Notes under the pieces: model-generated | The model's database searches: none | Told to the model about the DNA's origin: nothing | What the model saw: only the letters and a program-made list of their open reading frames with translations | Source of the DNA: Phycisphaerales bacterium | GTDB lineage: Bacteria > Planctomycetota > Phycisphaerae > Phycisphaerales > UBA1924 | Direction of reading: 5' to 3' | NCBI GenBank assembly: GCA_020853815.1 | Contig: JADYYE010000118.1 | Coordinates: forward strand, 1 to 64,000 | Length of the DNA: 64,000 nucleotides | Position numbers and translations under genes: made by a program | Shown here: one piece after another, positions 42,522 to 51,527 of the stretch | Layout: each line of letters begins with the position of its first letter | How positions within the stretch are numbered: position 1 is the stretch's first letter

Positions 42522-43994
42522 ATGCTTTCAGGAACCTCTGAAAGCACTCCAGGACCCTTCATGAACACACTCCCCGCCGGCACACCCCGCGAGTATCCGA
42601 ACCTCGACGCGCTCGACCACGCCCTGCTCCGCGCCGTCGTCGCGGGCGAGGCCCGCCTGACCAGCGAGCAGGCGCTCGAGCTCTTCAACCGCATGCCGTT
42701 TCACGAGCTGGGGCGCTGGGCCGACGCGCGCTGCCGCGAGCTGCACGGGGATTCGATCCGCACCTACATCATCGACCGCAACATCAACTACACCAATGTC
42801 TGCAACGCCCGCTGCACCTTCTGCGCTTTTCGGCGCGACGCGGGCGACGCCGACGCGTATGTGCTTCCCAAGGAGACGATCCACGAGAAGATCGCCGAGC
42901 TGGCGGCGATCGGCGGCACGCAGATCCTGATGCAGGGCGGCATGAACCCCGACCTGCCGCTCGACTACTACCTCGACCTGCTCGGCTCGATCCGCGAGAA
43001 GTTCCCCGCGATCCATGTCCACGCCTTCAGCCCGCCGGAGATGATCGAGTTCGTCCACTTCTTCAACCCGCCGGGCGCGACGCTCTTTGACAAGTGCCGC
43101 TGGGTGCTCACCAAGCTCCGCGATGCGGGGCTGCACAGCCTGCCGGGCGGCGGCGGGGAGATCTTCGCGGCGCCGGTGCGGCGCAAGATCGGCCTGGGCA
43201 AGTGCGACGCCGAGGCGTGGCTCACCGTGATGTACGCCGCCCATTCGCTCGGGATGTTTACGAGCGCCACGATGATGTTCGGGCACATCGAGGGGTACGC
43301 CGATCGCGTCCACCACATGTGGCTGGTGCGCGAGTGGCAGGACAAGGCGTTGCGAGTTTCGGAGAGCGAGGCCGATCACTTCGGGCATTACAAGGCCTTC
43401 ATCGCGTGGCCTTTCCAGCGTGAGAACACGCCGCTGGGGCGTGTGAAGCACTGGGGCGCGGAACCGGCGGAGCTTGCTTGTGAGTTTCCGGGCGACGTGG
43501 TCGCGCGTGGCTTCGCGTGGGGCGCGAACCCGGAGGTGGACTACCGCGAGCTCGGCCCGGATGCCGCCGAGTTCGGGCGTCGCGTGCGCATGAGCGGCTC
43601 TTCGGACTACCTGCGCACCCAGGCGCTCTCGCGTCTCTTCCTCGACAACATCTACTCGATCGGGGCTTCGTGGGTCACGATGGGCCCACACGTCGGGCAG
43701 ATGGGCCTGGCCTTCGGCGCCAGCGACATGGGCAGCGTGATGATGGAGGAGAATGTCGTGTCAAGCGCGGGCACGACGTACTGCCTCGACGAGGCCGTCC
43801 TCTGCCGATTGATCCGTGAATCGGGTTTCGTGCCCGCACAGCGCAACAACACCTACGACGTGCTGCGTGTCCACGACGGTCCGTCGTCGCCCGATCGCCT
43901 CGTCACCGACTGGTCCACCCACCGCGCCAAGCGCACGCATCAGGAAGCGCCGCGCCAGTCCAGGGCGAGCGTGACGATCAGCGCGACCACATGA
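42522..43994 (+). CDS. mqnC: Cyclic dehypoxanthinylfutalosine synthase-type radical SAM enzyme
   Basis: A 490-residue radical SAM protein of the futalosine (alternative menaquinone) pathway. IIDRNINYTNVCNARCTFCAF carries the CxxxCxxC cluster at Cys94, Cys98 and Cys101. GGTQILMQGGMNP, HAFSPPEMI, SLPGGGGEI and TATMMFGH-like (SATMMFGHIEG) segments match MqnC better than MqnE, which is the main alternative. A disordered tail of ~40 residues follows. Menaquinone would feed the complex I encoded at the left end of the window. No other mqn gene is seen here. Confidence 0.88.
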   Translation: MLSGTSESTPGPFMNTLPAGTPREYPNLDALDHALLRAVVAGEARLTSEQALELFNRMPFHELGRWADARCRELHGDSIRTYIIDRNINYTNVCNARCTFCAFRRDAGDADAYVLPKETIHEKIAELAAIGGTQILMQGGMNPDLPLDYYLDLLGSIREKFPAIHVHAFSPPEMIEFVHFFNPPGATLFDKCRWVLTKLRDAGLHSLPGGGGEIFAAPVRRKIGLGKCDAEAWLTVMYAAHSLGMFTSATMMFGHIEGYADRVHHMWLVREWQDKALRVSESEADHFGHYKAFIAWPFQRENTPLGRVKHWGAEPAELACEFPGDVVARGFAWGANPEVDYRELGPDAAEFGRRVRMSGSSDYLRTQALSRLFLDNIYSIGASWVTMGPHVGQMGLAFGASDMGSVMMEENVVSSAGTTYCLDEAVLCRLIRESGFVPAQRNNTYDVLRVHDGPSSPDRLVTDWSTHRAKRTHQEAPRQSRASVTISATT

Positions 43995-44036
43995 AGGCCG
44001 CGAGGCCGCGGATCGCATCCTCCGGGCACGGTTACA

Positions 44037-44759
44037 TCAGTTTCCGATCGCGTCGCGGTCGACGATCCAGAACGTGTGGCAGGTGGACGCGATGATGGAG
44101 GCGGGGAGGGCGCGGTCCTGGTCGCTGGAAGGCTGGAGTACGCGGGCGAGGATGTCGCGTTTTTCGAGGCCGGTGACGAGGAAGACCACGCCGCGCGCGC
44201 GGGCGAGCACGTGGTGGGTCAGGCTGATGCGTGGGCGGATCGAGTAGCCGGGCGGCGCGACGACGCTGATGGCGAGTCGGGCCGGATCGGGCGGGAAATC
44301 GGCGGCGGAAAAGAGGGACGCGGTGTGCCCGTCGGTGCCGAGGCCCAGGAGCACGAGATCGAAGCTCGGCGCGGCCCGGGTGAAGGTGGCGGCGAGGAGC
44401 GATTCGTAGCCTGGCGCGGCCGCGGGGCCGAGCTCGGCTTGGATATGGTGGATGTTGGATGGGGGGATCGGCACGCGAGAAAGAAGGGAGTCGGCCGCCA
44501 TGCGGAAGTTGCTCTCGGCGTGGTCGGGCGGGACGCAGCGTTCGTCGCCGAACCAGACGCGCACGCGGGCCCAGTCGATGACGCCGGGGGGGAGCGCGGC
44601 GAGGCTTGCGTAGGCGGCTTTGGGGGTCGAGCCTCCGGCCAGCGCCCAGTGGAAGACGCCGCGGGCCGCGATCGCGCGCTCGGCGGCGTGAACCACCCGA
44701 TCGCGGGCGGCATCGGCGACCTGGGACGGGCCGGAGTGGATGTCGACTCGATCGCTCAT
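44037..44759 (-). CDS. pgl: 6-Phosphogluconolactonase
   Basis: A 240-residue enzyme that hydrolyses 6-phosphogluconolactone in the oxidative pentose phosphate pathway. It has FHWALAGGSTPKAAY, RVWFGDERCVPPDHAESN with the catalytic His/Glu region, and DLVLLGLGTDGHTASLF. It is the last of the minus-strand series gnd-zwf-pgl and begins 97 nt after zwf, so the three probably form one operon. Confidence 0.94.
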   Translation of the reverse strand: MSDRVDIHSGPSQVADAARDRVVHAAERAIAARGVFHWALAGGSTPKAAYASLAALPPGVIDWARVRVWFGDERCVPPDHAESNFRMAADSLLSRVPIPPSNIHHIQAELGPAAAPGYESLLAATFTRAAPSFDLVLLGLGTDGHTASLFSAADFPPDPARLAISVVAPPGYSIRPRISLTHHVLARARGVVFLVTGLEKRDILARVLQPSSDQDRALPASIIASTCHTFWIVDRDAIGN

Positions 44760-44856
44760 GGTGGTGGTTCGGATCGAAACGGGGCATTGCCGCCCGCGGG
44801 TTGCCCGGACCGGCGCGGAGGGGCTTGCGTTTCCCCTGCCTCGCTGATTCGCTTCC

Positions 44857-46305
44857 CTAGAGGTTGACCCACTGGTGGCACGCCGGGGCGAGCAATTCGT
44901 CGGCCTTCGACGGTCCCCACGAGCCGGCGGGGTACAAGAGCGGCTCGCGCCCGGTGTCGATCAGGGGCGTGCTCACTTTCCAGGACGCTTCGACTTCGTC
45001 GTTGCGCACAAAGAGGGTGTGATCTCCCCGCATGACATCGACCAGCAGCATCTGGTAGGCCTCGGGGAGCGTGCCGAACTCCTCGGCGTAGCGGAACCGC
45101 ATCTCCTGCGTGTGCAGGCGCATTCCCTCGCCGGGGATCTTCACCTGGAAGGAGAGGTTGAAGCCCTCGTTGGGCTGGAGGGTGATGAGCAGGCGGTTGC
45201 TCTCGCTCCCGCACACGATGTAGGGCGAGAAGACCGTGGCGGGGGGCGTGCGGAACGTCACGGCGATCCGCGTCGCCTTCTTGGCCAGGCGCTTCCCGGT
45301 GCGGAGATAGAACGGCACGCCCTCCCATCGCCAGGTGTTGATCTTCAGGCGAAGGGCGGCGAAAGTCTCGGTCTTTGACGCGGGCGAGACGCCGGGCTCC
45401 TGGCGATAGCCGGCGAGGGATTTGTCGTTGATCTCACCGGCGCCGTATTGCCCGAGGACGAAGTCGTCGGGCTGGATGGTCGCGATGGAGCGAAGGATCT
45501 TGAGCTTTTCGTTGCTGACCGACGTGCCGTCGATCCCGGCGGGGGCGTCCATGGCGACCAGGGCGAGGACCTGGAGCAGGTGATTCTGGATGATGTCGCG
45601 GACAGCGCCGGCCTGTTCGTAGAACGAGCCGCGGGCCTCGACGCCGAGCTCTTCGGCGGCGGTGATCTCGACGTGGGAGATGCGGTCTCGGTTCCAGAGC
45701 GGCTCCCACAGCGCGTTTCCGAAGCGGAACGCGATCAGGTTCTGCACGGTCTCCTTGCCGAGGTAGTGATCGAGTCGGAAGAGGGCGCTCTCGCTGTAGT
45801 GCTTGTGCAGGAGCGCGTTGAGGGACTGCGCGGAGGCGAGGTCTCGCCCGAACGGCTTTTCGATCACCAGTCGCGTCCAGCCGGGGCTCTGGTTGAGTCC
45901 GGCGGCGGCGAGCGCTTCGACGGTCGGCGGGAACGCCGGGAGCGGCAGGGCGAGATAGAAGATGCGATGGCCGGGGAGGTTGTGCTGTTTTTCCAGTGAT
46001 TCGAGGCGTTGCCGCAGGGCGGTGTAGGCGTAGGAAGACGCGTCGCCCAACGACTGGAAGAAGACCGAGCGCCCGGCCCAGGCGCGGAGTTGTGCTTCGG
46101 GCGCGTGCCCGGCGAGGGCGGCGACGACCTGATCGCGGAAAGCGTCGTCGGAAAGGTTGGCGCGGGCCACGCCCAGGATGGTGGTGCGCCCGCGGGTGGC
46201 GGGGTCCTTCTCGATCTCGTGGAGCGCCGGGATGAGCTTGCGCACCGAGAGATCACCGGTGGCGCCGAAGATCACGAGGATGTGCCGATCGGGGTAGTTG
46301 GTCAT
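44857..46305 (-). CDS. zwf: Glucose-6-phosphate 1-dehydrogenase
   Basis: A 482-residue NADP-linked dehydrogenase that catalyses the first step of the oxidative pentose phosphate pathway. It shows the coenzyme fingerprint VIFGATGDLSVRKLIPAL and the active-site RLDHYLGKETVQN with the catalytic His. A conserved EKPFGRDLASA region and an ERVQITMAE-like EHVEIT segment are also present. The length is typical. The upstream gap to gnd (46306-46443) is a pyrimidine-rich repeat stretch with no gene. Confidence 0.96.
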   Translation of the reverse strand: MTNYPDRHILVIFGATGDLSVRKLIPALHEIEKDPATRGRTTILGVARANLSDDAFRDQVVAALAGHAPEAQLRAWAGRSVFFQSLGDASSYAYTALRQRLESLEKQHNLPGHRIFYLALPLPAFPPTVEALAAAGLNQSPGWTRLVIEKPFGRDLASAQSLNALLHKHYSESALFRLDHYLGKETVQNLIAFRFGNALWEPLWNRDRISHVEITAAEELGVEARGSFYEQAGAVRDIIQNHLLQVLALVAMDAPAGIDGTSVSNEKLKILRSIATIQPDDFVLGQYGAGEINDKSLAGYRQEPGVSPASKTETFAALRLKINTWRWEGVPFYLRTGKRLAKKATRIAVTFRTPPATVFSPYIVCGSESNRLLITLQPNEGFNLSFQVKIPGEGMRLHTQEMRFRYAEEFGTLPEAYQMLLVDVMRGDHTLFVRNDEVEASWKVSTPLIDTGREPLLYPAGSWGPSKADELLAPACHQWVNL

Positions 46306-46443
46306 GAGGAGAAACCGCCAAAGTTCAACTCGCTAAATCACCAAGGGATCCGACCGCGGAAGCACGCACTTGGCGGAACAAGCTTCGTCCTTCTTCTTCA
46401 CTTCTTCACTGCGTCTCTTCGTCTCTTTGCCACTTTGTCTCTT
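46306..46443. other. Spacer zwf-gnd with pyrimidine-rich repeats
   Basis: 138 nt. The part from 46384 to 46443 is CT-rich with a quasi-periodic CTTCTT / CGTCTCTT / GTCTCTT pattern, a further simple-repeat type between genes. No terminator is evident. Confidence 0.5.
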
Positions 46444-47349
46444 CTATCCGCGCTTCACCCCGTGCCCGCCGAACTGTTCGCGGAGCACGGCGAGCATCCG
46501 ATCCGCGTATGAGTTGGCCTCGCGCGAGCGGAAGCGCTCGAAGAGTGATTGCGTGATGACGGGCGCGGAGACGTCGAGGTCGATGGCGGCCTGCACGGTC
46601 CATCGCCCTTCGCCGGAGTCGGAGACCCACGGACGAACGCCTTCGAGCGTCGGATTGTCCGCCAGGGCACGGGCGGCCAGGTCGAGGAGCCATGAGCGGA
46701 CCACCGAGCCGTCGCGCCAGATTTCGGCGATCTGGCGGCAATCGAGCCCGAAGTCCTTCTTTTTCTCCATGATGGCGAAGCCCTCGGCGAAGGCCTGCAT
46801 CATGCCGTATTCGATGCCGTTGTGGACCATCTTGGTGAAGTGCCCGGCGCCGCTGGGCCCGACGTGTCCCCAGCCCCTGTCTTTGGCGGGGGCGAGGGAC
46901 TCGAAGATGGGGCGGAGGCGATCGACGGCGTCGGTGGGCCCGCCGATCATGAGCGAGTAGCCGTTGTCGAGTCCCCACACGCCGCCGCTGGTGCCGCAGT
47001 CGACGTAGTGGATGCCCGCGCCGGCGAGATCGGCGGCGCGTCGGGTGGTGTCGTGGAAGTTGGAGTTTCCGCCGTCGATGATGGTGTCGCCGCGAGCCAG
47101 GAGCGGACGGAGCTGTGCGATGGTTTCGTCGACGGGCTTGCCGGAGGGGATCATGAGCCAGACAGCGCGGGGAGCGTCGAGCCTGGCGACGGCGTCGGGG
47201 AGCGACGACGACGCGACCGCGCCGAGGCCGGCGAGTTTCTTCACGCTGTCGGCGTTGAAGTCCGAGACGACGACGCGGTGCCCGGCGCGGAGCAGCCGCT
47301 GGGCCATGTTGCCGCCCATCTTGCCCAGGCCGACGATGGCGATATCCAT
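46444..47349 (-). CDS. gnd: 6-Phosphogluconate dehydrogenase, short decarboxylating type
   Basis: A 301-residue oxidoreductase that converts 6-phosphogluconate to ribulose-5-phosphate with CO2 release. It has MDIAIVGLGKMGGNMA, then DGGNSNFHDT, the substrate-binding GTSGGVWG and the catalytic SGAGHFTKMVHNGIEYGMM. The short YqeC/GndA type lacks the extended C-terminus of the 470-residue enzymes. AAGGAGG lies 6 nt before the ATG at 47349, which is preferred over the in-frame 47373. First gene of the gnd-zwf-pgl series. Confidence 0.93.
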   Translation of the reverse strand: MDIAIVGLGKMGGNMAQRLLRAGHRVVVSDFNADSVKKLAGLGAVASSSLPDAVARLDAPRAVWLMIPSGKPVDETIAQLRPLLARGDTIIDGGNSNFHDTTRRAADLAGAGIHYVDCGTSGGVWGLDNGYSLMIGGPTDAVDRLRPIFESLAPAKDRGWGHVGPSGAGHFTKMVHNGIEYGMMQAFAEGFAIMEKKKDFGLDCRQIAEIWRDGSVVRSWLLDLAARALADNPTLEGVRPWVSDSGEGRWTVQAAIDLDVSAPVITQSLFERFRSREANSYADRMLAVLREQFGGHGVKRG

Positions 47350-47407
47350 GCACGCCTCCTTGCGTGGGGGCATGATAACGGGGATCGGGGTGGGCGTGTG
47401 GGACGGA

Positions 47408-48574
47408 CTAGCGCTTGTCGATGGGGATGTAGGGGGCGGCGTGCGGGCCGACGTACTCGGCCTTCGGGCGATACAGGCGGTTGTCGGAGAGCTGCTCGAT
47501 GACGTGCCCGGACCAGCCGCTGACGCGCGACATGGCGAACATCGGCGTGAAGAGGTCGAGCTTCAGGCCGATGGAGTGGTAGGTGGTGGCGGAGTAGAAA
47601 TCGACGTTGGGGTAGATGCCCTTGGCGCCGACTTCGCGGGCCATGATCTGCTCGATGCGGCTGGAGATCTCGTAGAGCTCGAGGTTGCCGGTGTCGGTCG
47701 CGATCTGCTTGGCGAAGGTCTTGAGGAATGTCGCGCGCGGATCGATCGTCTTGTAGACGCGATGCCCGAAGCCCATGATGCGGGCGCCCTCGTGGCGGCG
47801 GGCGAGCTTGTCCATGATGAAGGGCTCGATGATCGACATCACGTCCTTGCCCTCTTTCTTGGCGATGCCCTCGATCTCGAACAGCATCTCCATGACTTCT
47901 TCGTTGGCGCCGCCGTGGAGCGGGCCGCGGAGCGAGCCGATGGCGGCGGTGAGCGCGGAGTAGGTGTCGCTGAGGGTGGAGATGACGACGCGGGCGGAGA
48001 AGGTCGAGTTGTTCAGGCCGTGGTCCGCGTGCAGGATCATGCAGATGTCAAAGGCGCGTGCGACGGCGGGGCTGGGCTTCACGCCGTTGAGCATGTAGAG
48101 GAAGTTTTCGGCGAAGGTGAGCTTGGGATCGGGATCGACCAGGGGCAGGCCGCGCCGGTTGCGGTCGAACATGGCGATGATGGCGGGGACCTGGGCGAGG
48201 ACGTTGAGGGCCTTCTCGCGGACCTTGTGGACCTCGACGGAGTTGGGGTCGGGGTCGTGCATCGAGAGGGCCGACACCATCGTGCGCAGCATGTGCATGG
48301 GCTGGGCGTTGGTGGGCACCGAAAGGATGCGTTCCTTCATCCCCGCGGGGAGCGCGTAGCGTGAGCGGAGCTGCTGGGTGAAGTCCGCGAGCTCGCCCTT
48401 GGTGGGAAGGCGGCAGTTCCAGAGAAGGAAGACCGTCTCCTCGAAGGTCGAGTTCCGCGCCAGATCATCGATCGGGATCCCGACGTATTCGAGGATGCCC
48501 TTCTCTCCATCGATGAATGACATCCGAGTCTCGGCGGCGGTGACGCCTTCCAGCCCCTTGGCGAACGTAGCCAT
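47408..48574 (-). CDS. gltA: Citrate synthase
   Basis: A 388-residue enzyme that condenses acetyl-CoA and oxaloacetate in the TCA cycle. Catalytic segments are HADHGLNNSTFSARV, GPLHGGANEEVM and GFGHRVYK, plus the C-terminal SRVSGWSGHVIEQ. It is of the short, Gram-positive/archaeal type; a 2-methylcitrate synthase activity cannot be excluded by eye. AAAGGTGGG precedes the ATG at 48574. It lies upstream of and in line with gnd (58 nt apart) and is divergent from the rhomboid gene. Confidence 0.94.
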   Translation of the reverse strand: MATFAKGLEGVTAAETRMSFIDGEKGILEYVGIPIDDLARNSTFEETVFLLWNCRLPTKGELADFTQQLRSRYALPAGMKERILSVPTNAQPMHMLRTMVSALSMHDPDPNSVEVHKVREKALNVLAQVPAIIAMFDRNRRGLPLVDPDPKLTFAENFLYMLNGVKPSPAVARAFDICMILHADHGLNNSTFSARVVISTLSDTYSALTAAIGSLRGPLHGGANEEVMEMLFEIEGIAKKEGKDVMSIIEPFIMDKLARRHEGARIMGFGHRVYKTIDPRATFLKTFAKQIATDTGNLELYEISSRIEQIMAREVGAKGIYPNVDFYSATTYHSIGLKLDLFTPMFAMSRVSGWSGHVIEQLSDNRLYRPKAEYVGPHAAPYIPIDKR

Positions 48575-48723
48575 ACGACCCACCTTTCGCGGAACGTTGA
48601 AGGCTCCGGCGCGGCGAGGCGAGCCCCAGGTCCGCCGCCCGGCCGGAGAGTGCGCACTATAGAAAGCACCCCGAACCGCAGCCACAGAATCCCACATTGG
48701 CCGCTCGCTCTTTCTCGCCTCCG

Positions 48724-48729
48724 TACCAT
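48724..48729 (+). promoter_or_regulatory. Putative -10 hexamer of a leaderless promoter (rhomboid gene)
   Basis: TACCAT, 5 nt before the GTG at 48735. Confidence 0.4.
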
Positions 48730-48734
48730 CCGCC

Positions 48735-49913
48735 GTGATTTTTCCGGTCGGAACATCCCGCCCACATCGGCGCCCCGCGACGATCACCCTGGCCCTGATC
48801 GGGGCGATGGTCGCGACGTTTCTGTTCGCACGATTTCAGGCCCGGCTGGACCCGGAGACCTATTCGAGTCTGCTCGGGCGGCTTCACCTGACCTGGAAGC
48901 CGTCGGAGCCCTGGCGCTTCATCACCTATGCCTTCGCGCACGCGGATTGGTGGCACGTCATCTCCAACGCGGTCTTCCTGTGGGTGTTTGGGCCCAGCGT
49001 GGAGGATCGCTTCGGGCACGCGGGATTCCTGGTGTTCTTCCTGGCGGGGTCGGTGTTTGCCGGGCTGGGGCACATCGCCATGAGCCCGGCCCCGGTGATC
49101 GGCGCGTCGGGGGCGGTGTCGGCGGTGACCGGCGCGTACCTGGTCCTCTTTCCGCGAACGACGGTCCGCATCCTTTTCATAGTTTTCTTTCGTTTTTATG
49201 ACATCCCAGCGACGTGGTTCATCGCGGCGGCGGTCGTCCTCGATTTCCTGCGTCTGGGCGACGGCGGGCAGGTCGCGCACGGCGCGCACCTGGCGGGCTA
49301 CCTCACGGGCTTCGTCGTCGCGGGCGGATTGCTCGCCACGCGGATCCTCCCGCGCGAGCCGATGTATGACCTGGTCTCGATCTGGCAGCACCGCAGGCGG
49401 CGCGCGGCCCTGAGATCCGCGGTCGAGGAAGGACAGAGGGAGCGGGCCGCCAGGCAAGCGCCCGACGCCGAGCCGGTGATTTCCGAGCACGCCGCGCGGC
49501 GCCGCGCGAAGATCACTGCAGTGCTCGCCTCGGGCGATCGCGCCGGGGCGGCGGACGAGTACGAGCTCCTGCTCTCCGAGAACGGCCTGGCGTCGCCGGC
49601 GGCGTTGCTCTCCAAGCGATCGCAGTTCGAGGTCGCGGGCGCGCTCTATCAGCTCGCACGCTATCCACGGGCCATGAGCGCGTTCGAGCTCTTCGCCCGC
49701 GCGTATCCTAACGACCCGCAGACCATCGGCGTGAAGCTCCTCATGGCCGCGATCGCGGCGAGGCACATGAAAGACCACGCCCGCGCCACGACCATCCTCG
49801 ACGACATCGCGCCGAAGCTCTCGGCCGACCAACAGAGTTTCGCCGGCGACCTCCGCGCGGAGCTCGCGTCGAGCGGCGGCCCGCCCACCAATCAGCCGAA
49901 AGCCACACCATGA
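48735..49913 (+). CDS. Rhomboid-family intramembrane serine protease with a long soluble tail
   Basis: A 392-residue protein. Six hydrophobic segments in residues 15-205 carry the rhomboid signatures: a HxxxN-like HVISNAVFLW, the catalytic Ser125 in GASGAVSAV, and His185 in HGAHLAGYLTGF. The last ~170 residues are soluble and helical (KITAVLASGDRAGAADEY; ALYQLARYPRAMSAFELF), TPR-like, an extension not typical of simple rhomboids. It overlaps trpF by 4 nt (ATGA), which couples the two despite no obvious functional link. GTG start. Confidence 0.9.
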   Translation: MIFPVGTSRPHRRPATITLALIGAMVATFLFARFQARLDPETYSSLLGRLHLTWKPSEPWRFITYAFAHADWWHVISNAVFLWVFGPSVEDRFGHAGFLVFFLAGSVFAGLGHIAMSPAPVIGASGAVSAVTGAYLVLFPRTTVRILFIVFFRFYDIPATWFIAAAVVLDFLRLGDGGQVAHGAHLAGYLTGFVVAGGLLATRILPREPMYDLVSIWQHRRRRAALRSAVEEGQRERAARQAPDAEPVISEHAARRRAKITAVLASGDRAGAADEYELLLSENGLASPAALLSKRSQFEVAGALYQLARYPRAMSAFELFARAYPNDPQTIGVKLLMAAIAARHMKDHARATTILDDIAPKLSADQQSFAGDLRAELASSGGPPTNQPKATP

Positions 49914-50542
49914 GCCGAACACGCATCAAGATCTGCGGCGTACGCGACGAGGATTCCGCGATCGCGGCGATCGAGGCCGGCGCCGACGCGCTCGGCTTTG
50001 TCTTCGTCCGCGCCAGCGCCCGCTACATCGACCCCGCCGACGCCTGGTCGCTCGCCTCCGCGCTCCCGCCCTTTGTCTCCAGCGTCGGCGTCTTCATGAA
50101 CGCATCGGTCGATCACTTCTGCGACGTCGAAGAAGTCTGCCCCACCACGCTGGCACAGCTCCACGGCAACGAGGACGAGTCGATCGTGAAGCAGTGCGGC
50201 CCGGGGATCGTCCGCGGCCTGCGCTTCAGCGCCGACACCATCGACGCCGACCTCGCGCGCTGGGACGCCGTCGATGAAGTCGACGCCATTCTCGTCGACG
50301 GCTCGGCGGGAGGCGAGGGAACCACGCTCGATTGGGAACGCCTCGGAGCCGCGATCGAACCCATCTCCAAGCGCATCATCCTCGCGGGCGGCCTGACGCC
50401 CGCGAACGTGGGCGACGCGATCCGCATCGTCCGCCCGTACGCCGTCGACGTTTCCAGCGGCGTTGAGAAGGAGAAGGGCGTGAAGGACCCGGCGCTGATC
50501 GAGGCGTTCTGCGACGCCGTGCGCGAGGCCGATCGCGGGTAG
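49910..50542 (+). CDS. trpF: Phosphoribosylanthranilate isomerase
   Basis: A 210-residue TIM-barrel enzyme of tryptophan synthesis that converts PRA to CdRP. It begins RIKICGVRDED with the catalytic Cys. Other matches are GADALGFVFV, SVGVFMN, the Asp of ILVDGSAGGEGTTLDW, LAGGLTPANV and DVSSGVE. It is coupled to the rhomboid gene by ATGA overlap. The next enzyme, trpC, is encoded about 10 kb downstream, so the trp genes are scattered. Confidence 0.95.
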   Translation: MSRTRIKICGVRDEDSAIAAIEAGADALGFVFVRASARYIDPADAWSLASALPPFVSSVGVFMNASVDHFCDVEEVCPTTLAQLHGNEDESIVKQCGPGIVRGLRFSADTIDADLARWDAVDEVDAILVDGSAGGEGTTLDWERLGAAIEPISKRIILAGGLTPANVGDAIRIVRPYAVDVSSGVEKEKGVKDPALIEAFCDAVREADRG

Positions 50543-50580
50543 CGCGGATCGACGCTGTGTCGATCGTTCGTCGCGGATCA

Positions 50581-50621
50581 ACCCGGACCTTCGCCGAGCC
50601 TCGGGTCCGGCGTGCAAAGGC
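50581..50621. repeat. CCGGACC hairpin repeat, copy B
   Basis: ACCCGGACCTTC (50581-50592) and GGTCCGGCGTGCAAAGGC (50604-50621). It matches copy A at 36486-36530 at 12/12 and 17/18 positions with a different loop. Confidence 0.8.
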
Positions 50622-50658
50622 GCCGACCTTGGTTCAACTCCGCGCCGCCTTGCCAGCC

Positions 50659-50664
50659 AACAAT
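50659..50664 (+). promoter_or_regulatory. Putative -10 hexamer of a leaderless promoter (HIT gene)
   Basis: AACAAT, 5 nt before the ATG at 50670. Confidence 0.3.
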
Positions 50665-50669
50665 CGCGC

Positions 50670-51146
50670 ATGGCCAGCCCATCGCGCACGCCGTGCCCAC
50701 TCTGCCAGCAAGCCGAACGATGCCGCGACGGCGTTGAACCCATGCTCGTCGCCGCCTTGCCGCGCACGTTCGTCGTGCTTGGGAGCAATCAGGGCTTGCC
50801 CGGCTGGTGCGTGCTGGTCCTTCGCGAGCACCGCGAACATCTGGCCGAGCTTCCGCGAGAGGAGCAGGCGGCGATCTTTGGCGAGGTTGCGCGCGTCGCC
50901 GGCGCGATTCGCGCGGTATTCTCGAACTCCGGTGTGCACGCCGGTCCGCCGCGCATCAACTACGAGTGCCTCGGCAACCAGGTGAATCACATCCACTGGC
51001 ATGTGATCCCGCGGCATGCCGACGACCCCGACCCTCGCAACGCCGTGTGGGGTATCCCGCCGGAGAAGATGCAGGGATCGATGAGCGACGGCGAGAAGCT
51101 CGCTCTGATCGCGAAGCTGCGCGGAGCAATCTCAGGCAGGGAGTAA
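50670..51146 (+). CDS. HIT-family protein
   Basis: A 158-residue histidine-triad protein. The N-terminal CPLCQQ (CxxC) could bind zinc. FVVLGSNQGLPGWCVLVL and VNHIHWHVIPRHADDP follow, with the catalytic His triad HIHWHVIPR. It differs in length and motif from the HIT protein at 16062-16643, so the two are not recent duplicates. Substrates are probably nucleoside polyphosphates or adenylated compounds. It converges on the cupin gene 24 nt away. Confidence 0.85.
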   Translation: MASPSRTPCPLCQQAERCRDGVEPMLVAALPRTFVVLGSNQGLPGWCVLVLREHREHLAELPREEQAAIFGEVARVAGAIRAVFSNSGVHAGPPRINYECLGNQVNHIHWHVIPRHADDPDPRNAVWGIPPEKMQGSMSDGEKLALIAKLRGAISGRE

Positions 51147-51170
51147 GGAGCGAGCCTCAATCGTCAACGC

Positions 51171-51527
51171 TTACGACCGACCGACACCAGTCCTTTCGCT
51201 GGGCGGGCTGAAGAGATCGAGGATGTCCGTGTCTTCGTGCGCGATGCACCCGTGCGGCGCGTTGGGCGGGAGCACCAGCACCTGGCCGGCGGTCAGCATC
51301 ACCCGCCGCTCGGCGGGCGCTCCTTCGTCGAGCACGAACTCCGCGCGTCCGCTCAGCACGCAGACCATCTGCTCGTTGGCGTGCTGGTGCGTCGCCAGGC
51401 GGAAGCCCTTCGACAGGCGCACCTTGGAGATCATCATGTGCGCGCCGATGACACGCCGGCGCTCGATGAGCGGCATGGGAAAGTCGCCGGGCAGGTCGCT
51501 CCACGTCAGCACCCTTGATTCGGACAT
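51171..51527 (-). CDS. Small cupin-domain protein
   Basis: A 118-residue single-cupin protein. It shows the first cupin motif THQHANEQMVCVLSGRAE (His ligands and Glu) and the second motif VLPPNAPHGCIA. Likely metal-binding; substrate unknown. AAGGAGCG precedes the ATG at 51527. It converges with the HIT gene and is followed upstream by an inverted-repeat bounded region. Confidence 0.85.
   Translation of the reverse strand: MSESRVLTWSDLPGDFPMPLIERRRVIGAHMMISKVRLSKGFRLATHQHANEQMVCVLSGRAEFVLDEGAPAERRVMLTAGQVLVLPPNAPHGCIAHEDTDILDLFSPPSERTGVGRS

Noticed and set aside
47012-48364. A 450-residue open frame on the plus strand
   Set aside because: Antisense to gltA and gnd; Gly/Val/Asp-rich shadow.
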